Shown here one piece after another: positions 45,870-60,066 of a stretch of 64,000 nucleotides of DNA. The notes beneath the pieces were generated by a model. That model had not been told where the DNA came from. It made no database searches and saw only the letters and a program-made list of their open reading frames with translations. Origin of the DNA: Desmodesmus armatus (taxonomy: Eukaryota > Chlorophyta > Chlorophyceae > Sphaeropleales > Scenedesmaceae); NCBI GenBank assembly GCA_007449985.2, contig VIIQ02000775.1, positions 1 through 64,000 of the forward strand, in the 5' to 3' direction. Each line of letters opens with the position of its first letter. Within the stretch, counting starts at the first letter, position 1. Made by a program: the position numbers and the translations under genes.

Positions 45870-48711
45870 AGCGCCAGCGCTGTCTTGTCAGGTTGGGTGC
45901 TCACGTAGTTACCCTGATGCTTGGCAAGGGATGCCAGCAGGCGGTGCATGCAGACAGGCATTGCCGCCTGTGTGTTTATGGTGATGTTGTGCCTTTGCAC
46001 AACAGCACTACTGGCTTGTGTTGGAGTCCTTATGCCTCGCCTCAAATGCCTCGAGACCTGATGCTTCGGGAGTCTGTAGACAGTAGGTTAGACTACTCCT
46101 TGACTAGTGGGTATCAGTTATGCTGCCTTGTGGCATGCGTCCCGTAGTTTGATACGGGGCTTGAGTGACCACACTCGCCCCCCTGTTGTAGATAAACGCT
46201 GTGTTGTGCATCCTGCTGCAGCATGCTGCCACTATGGTCAAAGCATGCTGCTATGCGTGCTGCGCTGTGGCAGAAAGGGGTGTGGTGTTGGTGTAGTGTC
46301 GATTGATTTGTGCAGGAGGTGTGGAATGCAAGGACTGCTGTCTGGACGTCACGGTTGCTGTACACGTGTGCAGTGCGCATGCTGTGAATACCGAGTATGC
46401 TCTTTGGCTGTGCCAGGGATTGCTGCGTGGCTCTGTGCATGTGAGAGGGAGGAGGGTGGTTCCAAGGTTGGCCAGCGTGCTCACGTTGGCACTGTCGGCG
46501 GAAGTGGCGGTGTTGCTTTTTGGCGCTGTGTGCAGCGTGCTGGTTTATGGCGTGCTCTTCAATGCAACGCAGGCTTGGGATTGTGCAGTCGAGTTGTTTT
46601 GGCTGTTCATCTCAGTGTCATAATCTCCCTATGTGCGTGCACAACGCATGCACACTGTGCTGGCAGCTGAGCCAACGTGTTGGTCATGTTGTGTTGGTCT
46701 CATTGTGTGCCAATGCGGGGGCAGGTGAGTTGCTCAGCGTCGTTTGTGTGTTGAGTCTTGTTTCGGCATGGTGGGTGCTATGGCTGCAGCACATCGTCAG
46801 CCCTTGGGCAGCAGTGCACCACACACGACCGAGCTGCGCTGTTGGTGGCTGATCTGTATGAGGTGTCCAAGCCATCTCATGTCTGAACGGACAAGCTGTA
46901 GCAGTGGCAACGTCGTTTGTGGAAGGCGGTGTGTGAGCTTCTGCAGTTGCCTGCGCAGGTGCGTATGTGCGTTGCATGTTGTGTTGGCATCAGGTGGAAA
47001 CACACACGCCTGTACATCAGCTGGTGTTGTGCTGGTCATCGCGCATGACCTGCCGTTTGCAAGATTGTAGCACTGGGCGGCGGCTCCCTACTGAGCAGCT
47101 ACCACAAGTACTTCTGTTGCACTTGTTTATTTGACGTGTGGGCTCCTGCTTACCTCAATTAAGTTGCATTTGCGCGTCTGTTGCATGTACGCTTCACCTA
47201 GTTGGTGCATGTGCACCATCACCTGTGATGTATACAAGCATCAGCCCATGTGAAGGGTTCAGCAACCTCACATGCAGGCTGTGTTGGCTGCATTGCCTGG
47301 TCCTGGACCCATGTATTGTGGGCCAATGCATGCATGGTGCACCTTTGTACGCCGTCCTTATATCTCAAGGCCCATGCGGCCTTGTATGCCATTGTCAGTA
47401 CTTGAATTCACGCATTTCGTGTGTGTGGTGTGGCTTGGCACCCAATGGGTGCCTGGCTGCATGCACACCCGGCAGGATGGCAGCAGGTGGCTTCCTGTTG
47501 CGCAATCAAAGGGTTCACCAAACCCATGTCGGTGGCAGGTGCTCTGAAAAGCCCTGGGCCTGACAGCTGTTTGTATTGTCCATGTTTGCGGTTGTGTGGC
47601 TGGTTTGGGTTTGTCGCCAACGCCAATGCTGGGCTTGGCGCCAGAATGCATGCGTGTTTGCAGGTGTTGTGCTGCCAGGATGAGGCAACAATGGCTGCAA
47701 CACAAGCGGCACTGCCACATCGGATGCAAAGGTCTGTGCAATCCCTTGGGTGGGTGGATCTTGCAGCCTTTACATGTGTACTTGTCTGTGCAGCCAGACA
47801 AGCCACGGCAGGAAGGCATGTGTGGGGGTTTCCCTAAGTGGGGTTTCCCTGTCCTTGGGGGTTTGCTGTTTGTTTGGGGTTTACAAGATCAATTCAGCAG
47901 GTGGAGGTATGACTTGTTCAGTATGACTTGCTCGGTAAGAGTGATGCAGCTTGACTTGCTTGCAGAAACAACGGCATTTCATCTGCGGTTTGTTCGTTGG
48001 TGGTTCGATTGGTGGCATTGGCTTGGTTGATGGTTGCTTGTACACCTTGGCGAACGTGGAGTGCGGCGTACACCTCGCAACACATGTACTGTGGCAATGC
48101 TTGGTCATCAAGGATCGGCGCGACATGTAACAAGTGCCTTGTACAAGAAGTGAGCAATGGATAACCAACACCCCACGGATTGTAGCGACAGCAGTGCTGC
48201 ATGCAGCCGCGGATCAGGTGTTGAGGTATTGCTGTGGTGCTGCATAGTCCGGCTAAGCCGGGCTTAGAGCTGGTATGCTGGACACATGCGAGGAAATGGG
48301 TTGCTGATGGTTTGAAAAGCCTCCCGAACACGTTGGTTGGTCAGGATAGCTTCCAGTGCAGCTCCAACTCTCGCAACCTTGGACAACGGGGGTTGGAGCC
48401 GATGTACATGCACCTGCGTTGATTCGGACGCACACTTACTTGCGGTAGCAAGTGAATGGGATCACTGGTGATGCCTGTCGTGCTAACCTACCACGGAGGA
48501 CCCGTGTGTTGCTGGTACGCCCGGGCGTCAATGTTGACCGTCACAGGGCAGCAACAGTCGATCAGACCTTGGCGTCCTCATTTTCAAGGCTCTCGACACG
48601 TGCACGGCCTGCATTTGGCCGAGCATCTCAATACAGGCAGCTGCAGTGCGATGCTATAGGCTAAGGAACACCAGGCAACTTGCGTTTACAGCGGCTAAGT
48701 GCTCATGGAGG
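45870..48711. other. Intergenic region, no supported gene
   Basis: About 2.8 kb between the coiled-coil gene and the ABC transporter. Open frames are Cys/His/Val-rich without domain features. Repeated GGGGTTTCCCT-like stretches lie around 47826-47880. The right end should contain the promoter and any unrecognised 5' exon of the transporter. Confidence 0.5.
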
Positions 48712-51700
48712 ATGCTGTTGGAGTCTCTGTTGCTCAACATGCGGCTGTTCTTGCATGGCAGGTGCGTGCCAGAAAGGAACGCCTCCTGCAGGCCAGCACC
48801 CACCCCCACACCCAACCCTGCTGTAGCTGCTGTTGGCTGCTCGCTGGGGCATCCGTGCTATGTGGGTGCTGCTTCGTATGTACATGCGCAGGACTTGCAC
48901 GTGACAGCCAAGAAAGATGGCAGGATTCTCCTCAACAGCGTCAGTGGCCTCGTGTGTGGTGGTCTGTGCGCGGTCATGGTAAGCAGGGGCTTGTCAGGAA
49001 CATGTCTTCAAAGTGATGCTGTATCGCATCATGACCTTTGTGCATCACTACAGCCTGTACTGTGTACAGGGCACACATGTCACCATGTGACTGCTGTAGC
49101 ATTCTAGGACCAAAAACCGACCCAGCTTCAAACCTCTGTCTTTGGGCACAGGGACCAAGTGGTTGTGGCAAGTCCACCCTCCTCAACACCCTGGCCCTGC
49201 GCCTGGACCCCAAAGCAACAGCCACGGGGGAGCGCAGGCTGAATGGAAAGCCCTACAGCACAGGTACGTCCACCTGCAGCCATGCGCAGTTATGAACAGC
49301 AGTGCCTGCAGTACCTGATCTGGCTCCAGCGCAATGCCCGTGTTTGGCAAGCCATGCAGCGGAGCGCCTGAGATTGCCGTTGATTAATTGCCACCGCCTG
49401 CGAGCTACAGCCTGTAATAGTGCTTCAGTCTATAGTACATGGTTTGGGCCCCTTGTGTGGGAGCTGGTAAGTTTGCTCACAGCATGCCATGCTGCTGTGC
49501 TGTTCCAGGCTTGCTGAAGCAGGTCGCCGGGTACGTGATGCAAGATGACCTGCTCAATGGGCAGCTGACTGTACAGGAGACCCTGCACTACACAGCCAAG
49601 CTGAGGTGCCCACCAAGCTTCACAGACGCGCAACGGCAGGCACGCGTGGAGCAGGTCAGTACTGGCCAGGGTATCACCTGCACCAACAGGAATGACACAT
49701 ATGTGGCTTTGACTATCAGGCAATAGCCTAGCTTCGCCAGACGGGACTGCAGCATAGTGTGCAAGGCCAGTGCACGAAGTAAGCCTGCACAAGGTTTGCT
49801 TGCACCAACCCTGCGGTGTGTGCTGGACCAAGTCTGATGTGAGGTCAGCCCTGCACCCCGTGACCGCCTCCTGCCGCGCTCCGTGGCCCTCCCACCCATC
49901 TGCTGGGCTCTGTTGAACATGCTGCTGCTGCATGAGTGACTGTGCGGGGTTGGGGGCCAGATATGTGACATCCTGCCCTCCCTGACTGCTTCTCTGGCTG
50001 TCTCTGCTGCTTTCATGCAGGCTCTGTCAGACATGGGGCTGCTGCATGTGCGGGATGTGATCGTGGGCACCCCCCTGTCCAAAGGCATCAGTGGAGGCGA
50101 GCGCAAAAGGCTGTGTGTCGCACTGGAGCTCATCACTGATCCAGCACTGCTGTTCCTGTGAGTGCCAGTAGCAGGGTGCATGCTGTGCTCCACATCATGT
50201 GCATGATGCTTTGCTTGATCAGGATCACAGTTGCGAGTGATCAGAGCTATGTGTCGTGGCACTGCCAGGCAGCTCTCGGCATAGTGTTGCTTTTGATGGG
50301 TGCCTTGCAGTTGTCACGCTCCCTTGACTCTCATCATGCCGCACTGTAACACAGCTGACAGAGCAACAAGGGCACAATCACACAGATGCTGCAGTGTCGC
50401 TCTCGGTCCGATGTTGCTGCTATGTTGCTGCATCACCCCCTCACAAGCTGCATATACCTCCACACCACGCACCACAGTAGCACTCACTGGGCACCTGCAA
50501 GTGTGGTGCACCTGCCATGTGCAACATATGCCGCCTGCTGATGTAGCTACTGTCTGTCGCACTGTCCACTGCACATCATGCCACATGAATGGTGATGCCA
50601 TGCGCATGCGTACATGTATGAGTGTGTGTGCTGGGTACGCATGCATGCAGTGACGAGCCCACCAGTGGCCTTGACAGTGTGACTGCCTTAGGCCTGATCA
50701 GCACCCTCAAGGCCCTGGCAGCAGGCACACCCACCAGGCACCCCTGCACCATCATCACAACCATACACCAGCCACAGAGCAAGATCTTCCACCTGTTTGA
50801 TCAGCTCTTCCTGCTGCAGTCTGGGTGTGTGGTGAGTGATCGGGGGGCTGATGGGAGGTATGGGCAGCAACAACACCTGCACCCTGGTGATGCTGCTGCC
50901 TGCAAGCTGCATGCCATCCAGCTTTACAAACCATGCTGCTTGGTTGTCTGTGGTGTTTGCTGAGACTGTTTGCTGCGTCAACTATCACAAACAAGCACAT
51001 GTACTGCTGTGCATGTGGGTGGTATTTGCCAAGTTGGCAGTGGTGGCACTGTGCTGATCACCACCACTTTAGCCCTGGTGTCCCTTGCCCGCCGTCGCAC
51101 AATGCAAAATAGGGCAGTGAGCAGCAGGGCTTAGGGCGCCATGGAGCTGCATCCGCAAACACTTTATGAGTCTGAAGACTGTGCATACAGGGTTTGGTTG
51201 TTGGCGAGCCTGGTGGCATTGTGGTTGCGCTGCTGCTGCCGTGCAGGTGTACTGTGGTCCTGCTGCTGGCGCCCTGGACCACTTTGCGCAGATGGGCTAC
51301 CCCTGCCCTGCCTACACCAACCCAGCTGACCACTTCATGGACCTCATCACCGTGAAGAGCCCGGTGTCCAGTGAGCCCAGCTGCCCACCAGTCAACCCCG
51401 CAGACCTGCTGCCTGACCCACAGGAGCTCAGGGCATTCTACAAGAACGTGCAGGTGGGCCAGCAGGGGTGGGGTGTACGTCTGCTGCATGCACCAAGAAA
51501 CGTGGCCAATAGGTCAACAGCTTGAAAAGGTTTGCTGAGGTTTTCTGTGCCACAACGATGATGCCTCTGGAGGGAGAGGCCATTGAGCAGTATGTTCAAC
51601 ACATTGAGCAGTATGTATCTACCCCCCGGGGGCCCTTATGTCCTCCACATCCCCTCAGTGGTGGGTTCATACCCACCTGAACTTAGGGTACGTGCCGCAC

Positions 51701-54646
51701 CTTGGCAAGGACCCTTGTTTGGGTGGCCTCATGCACATGGGTGGGCTGAACTTGCTGCAACATGCAGCAACTCAATGTGCGTGTGCATGAAAGTGCTCAC
51801 GGAATGTGACCACTCTCAAGCACACGCAGGTTGAGTTGCTGCATGATGCAGCAGCAGCTGCCACCCATGTACACCATGCCGTTCATAGGGCATCAAGTGA
51901 GCTTGGTGCCACCGTCTGCCAAGCCGCGTTCACACAGCCTTTGAGAGTGCTGCAGCGCAGCAATCCTTCAGCAACCAGCCCTGTACTGCCCACTGGCAGC
52001 TCCACCTTTACCCCGCCCCCTCTCTCACACACACACTTTGGATGGTTGATGCATTGGCTGGATGCACGCCATGTCACACGGTGTCTACACACATGTGTGT
52101 GACCACACACATGTGAGCGTCACAGGACCTCCTGTATGCCCCTAGGCATGGCCATGTCTAAAGGGATTTTGCGTTTGGCACACCGACCCGGCCCAGGGGA
52201 TGGGTCAGCCCTGAGAGCTAGGAGATATGCTCTGGCTTTCATGCCCTTGTTACTGCCAACGATCCAATGGGATGACACACAATCACGTGTCAGCAACCCG
52301 GATGGTACTGCTGCCTTGGCTGTGGCTGCTGCTGAGTGCAGGTGGACATGTCGCTGGGTGCCAGCACCCCCCTGCGTGCAGTGCGGCAGCTGGTGCCCTG
52401 GCACAGGCAGTACAGGGTGCTGCTGGCACGAGCACTCAAGGAGCAAATCAGGTGAGTTTGAAATGACCCCTGCCGTGGGTGGAGATGACCCCTGTATCGC
52501 ACTGTCCGTTGCGCAGCTCTGGTACTGCAGTATTGGCGAGGCAGCCCCCGCTCCCGCTTTGCAGCCCCCAAGGCAGCCTCAACACCAATCTTACTCTGTA
52601 CTACTGCCCATTGCCCAATGCAGCCCCGACAGCAGACATGCTCACCTTGAGGTGGAAACGTAGGTGCTTGTTTGTGTGGCTTGCGCGCTGCAGGAAGAAA
52701 AGTGTGGTGGTGACACAGGTGGCTCAGGCGGTGGTCATTGCAGTGCTGATCGGCTGCGTGTTCATGAACATTGGCACGAGCCAAGCCTCCGTGGTGCGCC
52801 GGCAGCCGGTGCTGTTCTTCTGCGTCATCAACCAAGGGATCTTTGGTGCTCTGGTGAGTCAGGCTGTAGCGCGGGTGCACTGAGAATGCTTGTCATGCGT
52901 TTGCAGGCAGACAGTGCCACACAAATATGCTGTGTTTGAGAAACGTTGCATTGCCCGTTCAAGCCTGCAGCACCGTAATTAAATTTTTGGGATCCTGTGC
53001 CGCTGCTCACTCAGGCTGTCCCCCTCCCTCCACCTTGCGATTACAGCTCCTCGTGCTGCTACCCCTCTAGCAGGCTAGTAAACCCTCTCCCGTGCACACA
53101 TCTGATGCATGCGCTCCGCGTAGGATGCCGTGCTACATACAGCATGACATATTCGGCAGCTGTGTCATGTGGCCGCTGCAACAATCACAACGTGTCTGTC
53201 CAAGACGTCACCCGTGTCGTGTCACGCCATGCTGCTGTCGCTGCTGCTGGTGCTGCTGCTGCAGGTCGTGATTAATTCTTTCCCCAGTGAGAGGCTGTTG
53301 GTGTTGCGTGAGCGAGCAGCAGGCACATACTACGCCTCAGCTTACTTCATGGCAAAGATCACGGCGGACTTTACAACCCAGCTGCCCATCCCGCTGATCT
53401 TCAGTGCCATTGTGTACTGGCTGGTGGGCCTGCAGCCAAGTGCTGACAAGTTCTTCATCTTTGCGGGCTTCATGGTGCTCTGTAACCTGGCAGGTAATGC
53501 GCGTCCGCAGAGCAACCTGGCTGATCGCTGCATCTTGCATACTCACACATCACAAGTGTAGCAAGAACCCCTTATGCCAGCCATCGTGATTATCAGGCAG
53601 GGCCTGTTGAGTTGGCTTGGCTGTCTGCAGCACAGCCACATTGTGCAAATGGGGGTTTCACCAGCACAATTACCTCAGGCAGCGACCCCCCACAGTTGTA
53701 AGTGGTGTGCGCGCAGTATAAGGCATGTGCATTGTAACGGGCTCCTCCTGCTGACCAGCACATCTGCTGTGTCTGCTGTGCTGACATGCCACTCTGTCCT
53801 GCCTGCCTGCGGTCCCCCTCACTGCTGCAGCCACCAGTTTGGCCCTAATGGTGTCCACCTGGTGCAGACACGTTGACATGGCCATCTCTGTGCTGCCCAT
53901 GGCGCTGGAGATCTGCCGCTTGTACGGTGAGTATTGCGAGCTACTGGTGTCTGCTGTGCATGTCGGGCCTACAGCTAGCTAGACTGTGCCATGGGGTGTG
54001 TGTGTGTGTGTGCGCACCACCAGCTGGTGGACCCTGCAGAAAGGCATGCTGCTAAGTTGCACCCTGAATGGGCTTGCACACAATCTCAACTCACCGCCGC
54101 CTGGGGCTGCCAAGTGTCGTCATCTGGCATCAATCACGTTGTGCAGTTGGTTTGCAGCTTGCACCGATTTTACAACCGTTGCACGGGCCTTGCTGTAGTG
54201 CCAGAACACTGAGGCAGGAACACGTGGCTGCTCATGATCAGCATGGCTGCAAGCTTTTCTGCAAACCACCACTCCTTGTACCTTGCCATCTAGGCACCAG
54301 AGCCGACACTGAGCAAGATAGTCTCACGTTGCTGCCGCTTGCAGGGGGTTTCTTCCTGTCCCCTGCCAACACCCCTTTGCACTGGAAGTGGCTGGACTGC
54401 CTGTCGTACGTCAAGTACTCCTACGTGGGCATCAGCCTCAATGAGCTGTCAGGCCTGCAGCTGCACTGCACACCACAGGAGCTGGAGCAGGCGGGAGGCA
54501 GGTGCCTCGTCACATCTGGGGAGCAGACCATTGAGCAGCTGGGGCTTGACATGTACAGCATGGGGCTGTGTGCTGGCATACTGGTGGTGTTCATTGTGGT
54601 GTGCCTCACTGCTGCTTACGTGGGGCTGAGGGTGATGAAGTGGTGA
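48712..54646 (+). CDS. ABCG (WHITE)-type half-transporter
   Basis: Exons after the uncertain first (48712-48978) are 49152-49263, 49509-49654, 50021-50157, 50651-50831, 51247-51453, 52342-52451, 52694-52853, 53265-53493, 53831-53926, 54345-54646, all in phase. The ATP-binding domain comes first: Walker A GPSGCGKST, Q-loop region YVMQDDLL, signature ISGGERKR, Walker B with LLFLDEPTSGLDS, and H-loop TIHQPQSKIF. A membrane domain of about six helices follows, with the family-typical VLRERAAGTYYASAYF, GGFFLSP and YSYVGISLNEL segments. Nucleotide-binding domain before membrane domain defines ABCG. Half-size members dimerise and export lipids or other hydrophobic compounds. The substrate cannot be inferred. 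The N-terminus is short and Pro-rich before DLHVTAKKDGR, and an upstream exon may be missing. Confidence 0.92.
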
Positions 54647-56979
54647 AGCGGTGAAGGCAAAATGGGGAGGGGTTGGATGCAGGGGTGAAAGGGGCTGCCA
54701 GACAAGAATGCAGCAAAGGACCCACGTGCTAGCAACAGCGCTGTTATGTGTTGTTGAGATGAGCCCAGCCCGAATCATTGGCCATGTGTGTGACGAGAGC
54801 ACTGGGTGCCACCTGAATTTTCAGCCGGGGTAGCTATGTGTGGGATGAGCTGACGCCTGTCGGCTATTCTTTAGCAAAAAGATTGTTATGGCTGTACACA
54901 CCATACTAGGTGCATGTACTGGCAGGTCATCAGTCTGATTGTTTGTGTGCTGAACAAGCACGCATGGGCAAGGCATGCATGGCATGTGGTTTGCAGTCAT
55001 AGTGCAGGTTATTGGTGCCTGGCACTGCCCGACGCTGAGTCAGCACATGGGTGAATTTTTCTGAGTGCCGCGAAGGGTGGGTGGGAGCTCCACTGGTGAC
55101 ACCTGATAACATCCGTCCAGTGGAGTGCTGTGTCAGTCACTTGTGGCACATGCTGCCAGTGAATATGTACTATTATGCAGGAAGAAACGTGGTGTGTGTG
55201 TGTGGGAGGGGGCTGCAGTGGGGGTGGTGCCTAGCGCATGCTTGCACACCCACGCGCACAGTCCATCACTCGTGCTGCCAAGTTAACAAAGAAATTGTGT
55301 GCTGGTGCAGGGGTGCCAGGCCAGCATAGCTGTTGAGTATGGCTGTGAGTGGAGTACTGGGAAGCTTACCTTTTGGTTGAGTTGCCTGCTTGTGTGCAGT
55401 GTGTCACCAAGTTGGCCACGCGACCACGTTTGCTTGTCGACTTGTCCTGCTTGTTTTACCATTCTGCCTTGTTTTGTTTTGCGTCGCAAGTCTGCTTCAC
55501 TTGTACTGTTGACCAACAGCTGTTGGTGCCGGCCCTGCACTAAACAGTATACGCCCCTGTTGCTAGCTGCACAAAGGTGTGGCTGGGCGGTTGGCTTGCA
55601 GCACAGGTTGGTCTTAAAACCAAGACAAGCTTGTCTCCACTGTGTCGATAGAGCTGCAGCTGCAGCGCAAAGCTGCAGCTATGGCGTTGCCCTAGGGGAG
55701 AGGGGATGTTCAGGCCGCTGCACTAGTGCTGACCTGCAAGTCTCCCAGGGCCTTGTGCTGCGCAGCGATCTGCATGTGTCAGTCACAGCTATGTAGGCTG
55801 TCAGTAATCACCGCCATGTGTGGTGCCGTTACTGTGTTTGCAAGGTGCTGTGGAGGCCATGCGCCACATGAGGCCCTGCCATTGCTCATCAGCAGCTGTG
55901 TGATGCTATTGTGTAGTAGTGGCCACACCAACAAATGCAGCGCTATCCTGCTCTTTGCTGCTTCCACAAAATGTATGAGCATACTGGATTTGTCACCAAA
56001 GAAGTGTGTGCTAGGTGTGTGCTCTGGCAGGTGTACACAGCTAATGTACGTCTGAACATGAGAGTGTTGAAGCTACTGTGCACGGTGTGGGAGTGTCAGT
56101 GCTTTGTGCGCATTTGTGGTCGGGTGTTCTGCTAAACACCCACGTTGTGCTGCCAAAAAGGTGTGTTGTGGCAGATATGGATGTTTGGGTTTTAAGTGTA
56201 CACGCAACATGTTCCGCAACGCACCATGGGGAGCGCTGATGTGGGAGGGGAGAGTGCCATATGTCATTATCTCAGGGGCTGCAACTTCATATGGGAGGGA
56301 GAGGCTTCCTGGTCGAGCAAAAAAACAGGTTGTAATTGAATTGCTGTATCAGAGAACATGTCTTGCGGACGACCCTTTGGAGCGATTTAAACAGTCACAA
56401 CACACTGTAAATCCCCAAAACCCCGTCTGTCACGAATGCACATGTGCAGTGCACATGAGGAGCGCTGTAGTTGAGGGAGGGGCTGCCAGGTTCGTATGCA
56501 CCACATCCCTGGCACCAGCCAGCGACAGTTGTTAGTGCGTATGCCTGGGGTATGTTCTGGAGGTGCGCACAGCGGCGAACCCTGCTGACGCACTTGTGGT
56601 CCCGGACTCTTCAACCCCACCAGGTCCAAACTGTCGACAGGTTCCGACAGCAACGCCGTAGAGCCGCAGCGGGTCAGGCAAACCCACTATGTTTCCTTGA
56701 TTGTGTTTTGGGTTTCCTCATCTTCAAGCTCCCAGGCCTCATCGACATCCAGGCCACCTCCATCCATCCTCTGACTCGCTTGCCGCAGTCACAACAGCAT
56801 ATCCCCCCGCAACACCTTGAAACATACCTCATACACCTCTCCTCTGCATATATGGAGCCTGTCCTGAACCCGCTTTATGATACTGCTTCAGTGCTCTCTC
56901 CTCAAAGGTGTGCACAGTATGCTGCTGTAAACGGGTCTAACGTCTGCTAATCACAACCAACTTGAAGCTTCACAACCTA
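54647..56979. other. Intergenic region, no supported gene
   Basis: About 2.3 kb. An open frame at about 56650-56950 (ending NGSNVC) is immediately upstream of the next gene and could be a 5' exon or UTR, but I found no in-phase join. Other frames are short and unremarkable. Confidence 0.45.
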
Positions 56980-59900
56980 ATGACCGCTTTGGATGCGCGC
57001 TGCAGGGCAGTACCCATGCCTCAACAGCAACAGCAGCAGGACACCCAACCACCGCGTGCCAGCTGCTTTACAAGGTGGAGAAGAGGGTGTTTCATATGGA
57101 CCCCCTGGCTTGTGGTGGCTGGAGTAGCAGTCCTGGTGGCTGCTCAGGTTGCATGGTGAGTGGATTGAAGGTTCTGATGTTTGCCTCCAGCAAGCCTTCC
57201 TGATGCACACAGCAGCTCTGACTCTAGTTGGCACACGACCCAGACCAACAGGCGGTCTGGCTGCAACAGGAAGCTTCCCACCTACGTGTAGCTCAGCTTT
57301 GACAGGCAGTTGCACCATTATCACAACGGCAAGTAAACCCATCAGTGCCTGTTTGGTGCCCCCGTTTGCGTGACTTGCAGGGCAGTTTACACAGAGAGGT
57401 TCGTGGCAGCCTCCCAGCAGCTGCTTGCAGCAGTCAGCATGACGCCGCCAGCAGGGCTATCTAGCACTCTCACCATCATCAAGGCAGTGCTGGTGGGAGT
57501 CACAAGCTTCCTGGGGGCAGTGCTGCTGCTGCTGGGAGTTGTGGTGAAGAAGCAGCGGGTGGCCAAGCGGGCAGCACCATCACGCGCAGGTGCGAGCACC
57601 ACAACATCAGCACTTAGCATGAGAGAAGGCTCCTGCCGCTCCTTGTCATCCCCACCAACCAGCAATGGCTTCAGTAGTAGAATATGCTGCACGGCCAGCT
57701 TTCATCTTGCCAACATCACATAAATGGCGCAGCTGCTGACGCACCAATGGTGTCTGCTGCCGAAATACAGAGTGGCCGCATGGCTGTAGGAGCTACACCA
57801 CAGTCACCCTGGCAGTGGGGCTGTCGCTGGTGCTGTGGCTGGTTGCCGCTGGGTTGGTAGGGCTGCTGTGCTGCACGTTCACAGCAACAGGGGTTGCCCT
57901 GGCAGGCGACATTGCAGCAGGACAGGCGCTCAGGTGAGCAGACGGGCGCCCCTAACAGGCCACCGGTATGTACGGTGGAGTACAGCACGGCACTGACCTG
58001 ACCCGGGGCACTGACAGCCTAGGACCAAAAGCAAGCAAACTGGGTGTCAGCAGCTGTACTAGTGTTGCACCAGCAAGCAAGCAGCTGCCTTCCACAACCT
58101 ATGTGCTGATCTGCCTGTGTCAACAACACCCTGCATGTTGTGTGTTGGTGCTGCTGCAGCCTGGCGGCCAGTTGGCAGCCCCCTGCTGATGGGGCCCAGA
58201 CAGTGCAGCAGCTGCAGTCCTCCATGCGCCAAGCTAGGACTGCACTTCTGGCTGCCACCCGCGCAGCCCCGCCTGTCATCAGCAGGAGCCCCTGGTTTGA
58301 TGCCATGAACAGCTCAGTGATGCCGCTGCTGGCAGCAGACAGGGGCAGTGCAGAGCAGCCAGGGCAGCAGGCTGAGGAGGAGCAGTGCCCTGCCACCTGC
58401 CTCAACCTGAGACTCATTACAAGTGAGTGCCGCCAAGCACCAGCCAAGCTGTGAAAGGCTGAGCTGCCATGTAACTCTAGCATTCTGACATGCAAGCGCC
58501 AGCGGCAGGTGGCTTCATGCTTTTATACTACGCTGCGAGCGTCTGCACCCAGCCCTGAAGGGTGTTTGTGTGCTGCCTTGTGCTGACGGCAACCCGCTGC
58601 TTGTTGGCTTCTATCTGTGCCTTATCCTTGCTGTGCAGCGCTACTGCACAGCAGCAACAGCTCCACAGCAGGGTGCGTGTGCGTACAACAGGGCCTGCAA
58701 GAGGCACAGCAGCTGTTCAGCAGCATGTGGCGGGACGGGGTGGCAGCAATGGCCTGTATCGCAGCCCTGGCAGCAATAGGTAAGCACCAGGCTGCCACAA
58801 ATAGGTGCCGTGTACTGCCCGCAACAACAGTTCTTAGGCTGCCTGCATGCTGTTTTGCTTTTGCTGATCCCAAGTAGCGTTGTGCACCGTGCTGCTGCTT
58901 GTATCTGCCTTGTTGCACCTGGGTGAGTTATGCATTGCTGATATCAGTTGCAGTGTAGCTGCTTGACTACTTTGATCTGAATGTCTTGCTTTCGGCTTTT
59001 TGTCCGTACTGCTGCCGCTACTGCTGCTGGTTTGCACAGCTACGTGGATGCTGGTGTACTGCCTGGTTGCCTGCATCACGACATGGCGGGACCACGGCGA
59101 GGCAAAATATTGCAGGCAGCAGCAGACAGACCAGGCACCCCACGGCAACAACAACACCATCAGCCGTTGGATGTGGACTGCTGCCGTTGCCAACAGCCCC
59201 CACAGTGCCTCAGACACCTTGAGCAGCTTCCCTGCCTTTGAGGCCCCCTTGGATGCCAAGCGGCCTCCTCAGCTGCTAACACCGGAGCTGACAGGCAGCG
59301 GCATGAGCCCCTCACCACGCAAGCAGGCCAAGTGGGGCACAGGGGCGGGACATGTCGACCAGCAGGAGCAGCATGCCTCCGACCAAATGGTGAGAGTGCA
59401 GGGCTTGCAGTACCGTAGCCGGCTGGTATGGTGTATGGATGGGCGGGGCAGCGGGATGGACTGCTACAGGTGGAAATGCTTGTGCCGCGTGTGCTCACAG
59501 CTTCTGTTGCTTGGTGCGTTGCCGTTGCCTGTTTGTGGGTGAAGTGCAGTTCTAGACTCACGCTTGATACGTGCTCAGGTGCGGATAGGTTGAGGGCATG
59601 CTGCTCAACCCGGCTGCGGATGCCAGCTAGAAAGCATCCTGACCACCAACACATGCGTTTACACTTTGTGTGTGTGCTCCAGGTTGACGACATTGAGTGT
59701 CCTGCGCGGACGCCACCCGACCAGATGCCCTCGCCGCTGCGCTCAGCCCACCTGCAGCTGCGCCACCCTGCCAGCCCCAGCCGCCACCACCCTGACCAGC
59801 TCCCTGTCACCAGCAGCCCCCACCGCAGCTACCAACCCGACCAGCTGCAGCTGCCCACAGCAACACCTGTGACAGCAGGAGTGCTGGGCACTGCCATCAG

Positions 59901-60066
59901 CAGCAGCAGCAGCGCCAGCAGGGCTGCTGGGAGGGTGGGGGTGCAGCAAGGCTTGAGCAGCAGCCGGGGTGGGCGTGAGGTGACCGCTGGCAGGGCTCAC
60001 CACAGCACAGGCAGCAGCCACAGCAGCAGGCGCAGGGGGCAGGAGGGTCCTGGTGCAAGGCGCTGA
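56980..60066 (+). CDS. Multi-span membrane protein, tweety-like layout (tentative)
   Basis: Eight exons: 56980-57155, 57381-57589, 57771-57933, 58160-58422, 58639-58779, 58878-58922, 59040-59389, 59683-60066; 576 residues, all phases consistent. Exon 6 uses a TAG acceptor. Hydrophobic segments are: WTPWLVVAGVAVLVAAQVAW (about residues 40-59); one ending LGAVLLLLGVVV; one around VGLSLVLWLVAAGLVGLL; then, after a loop of about 120 residues with paired Cys (CPATC), a double span around ACIAALAAIGALCTVLLLVS and WMLVYCLVACI. The last 180 residues are a cytosolic-looking Ser/Pro/Gln/His-rich tail. The 1+2+loop+2 layout recalls tweety-related plant membrane proteins, but sequence identity is too low for me to be sure. 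Confidence 0.65.

Noticed and set aside
51832..52110. Possible extra ABCG exon starting after CACACGCAG
   Set aside because: Exons 51247-51453 and 52342-52451 already join in phase 0 with normal family spacing; the candidate adds unrelated Ala/His-rich sequence.
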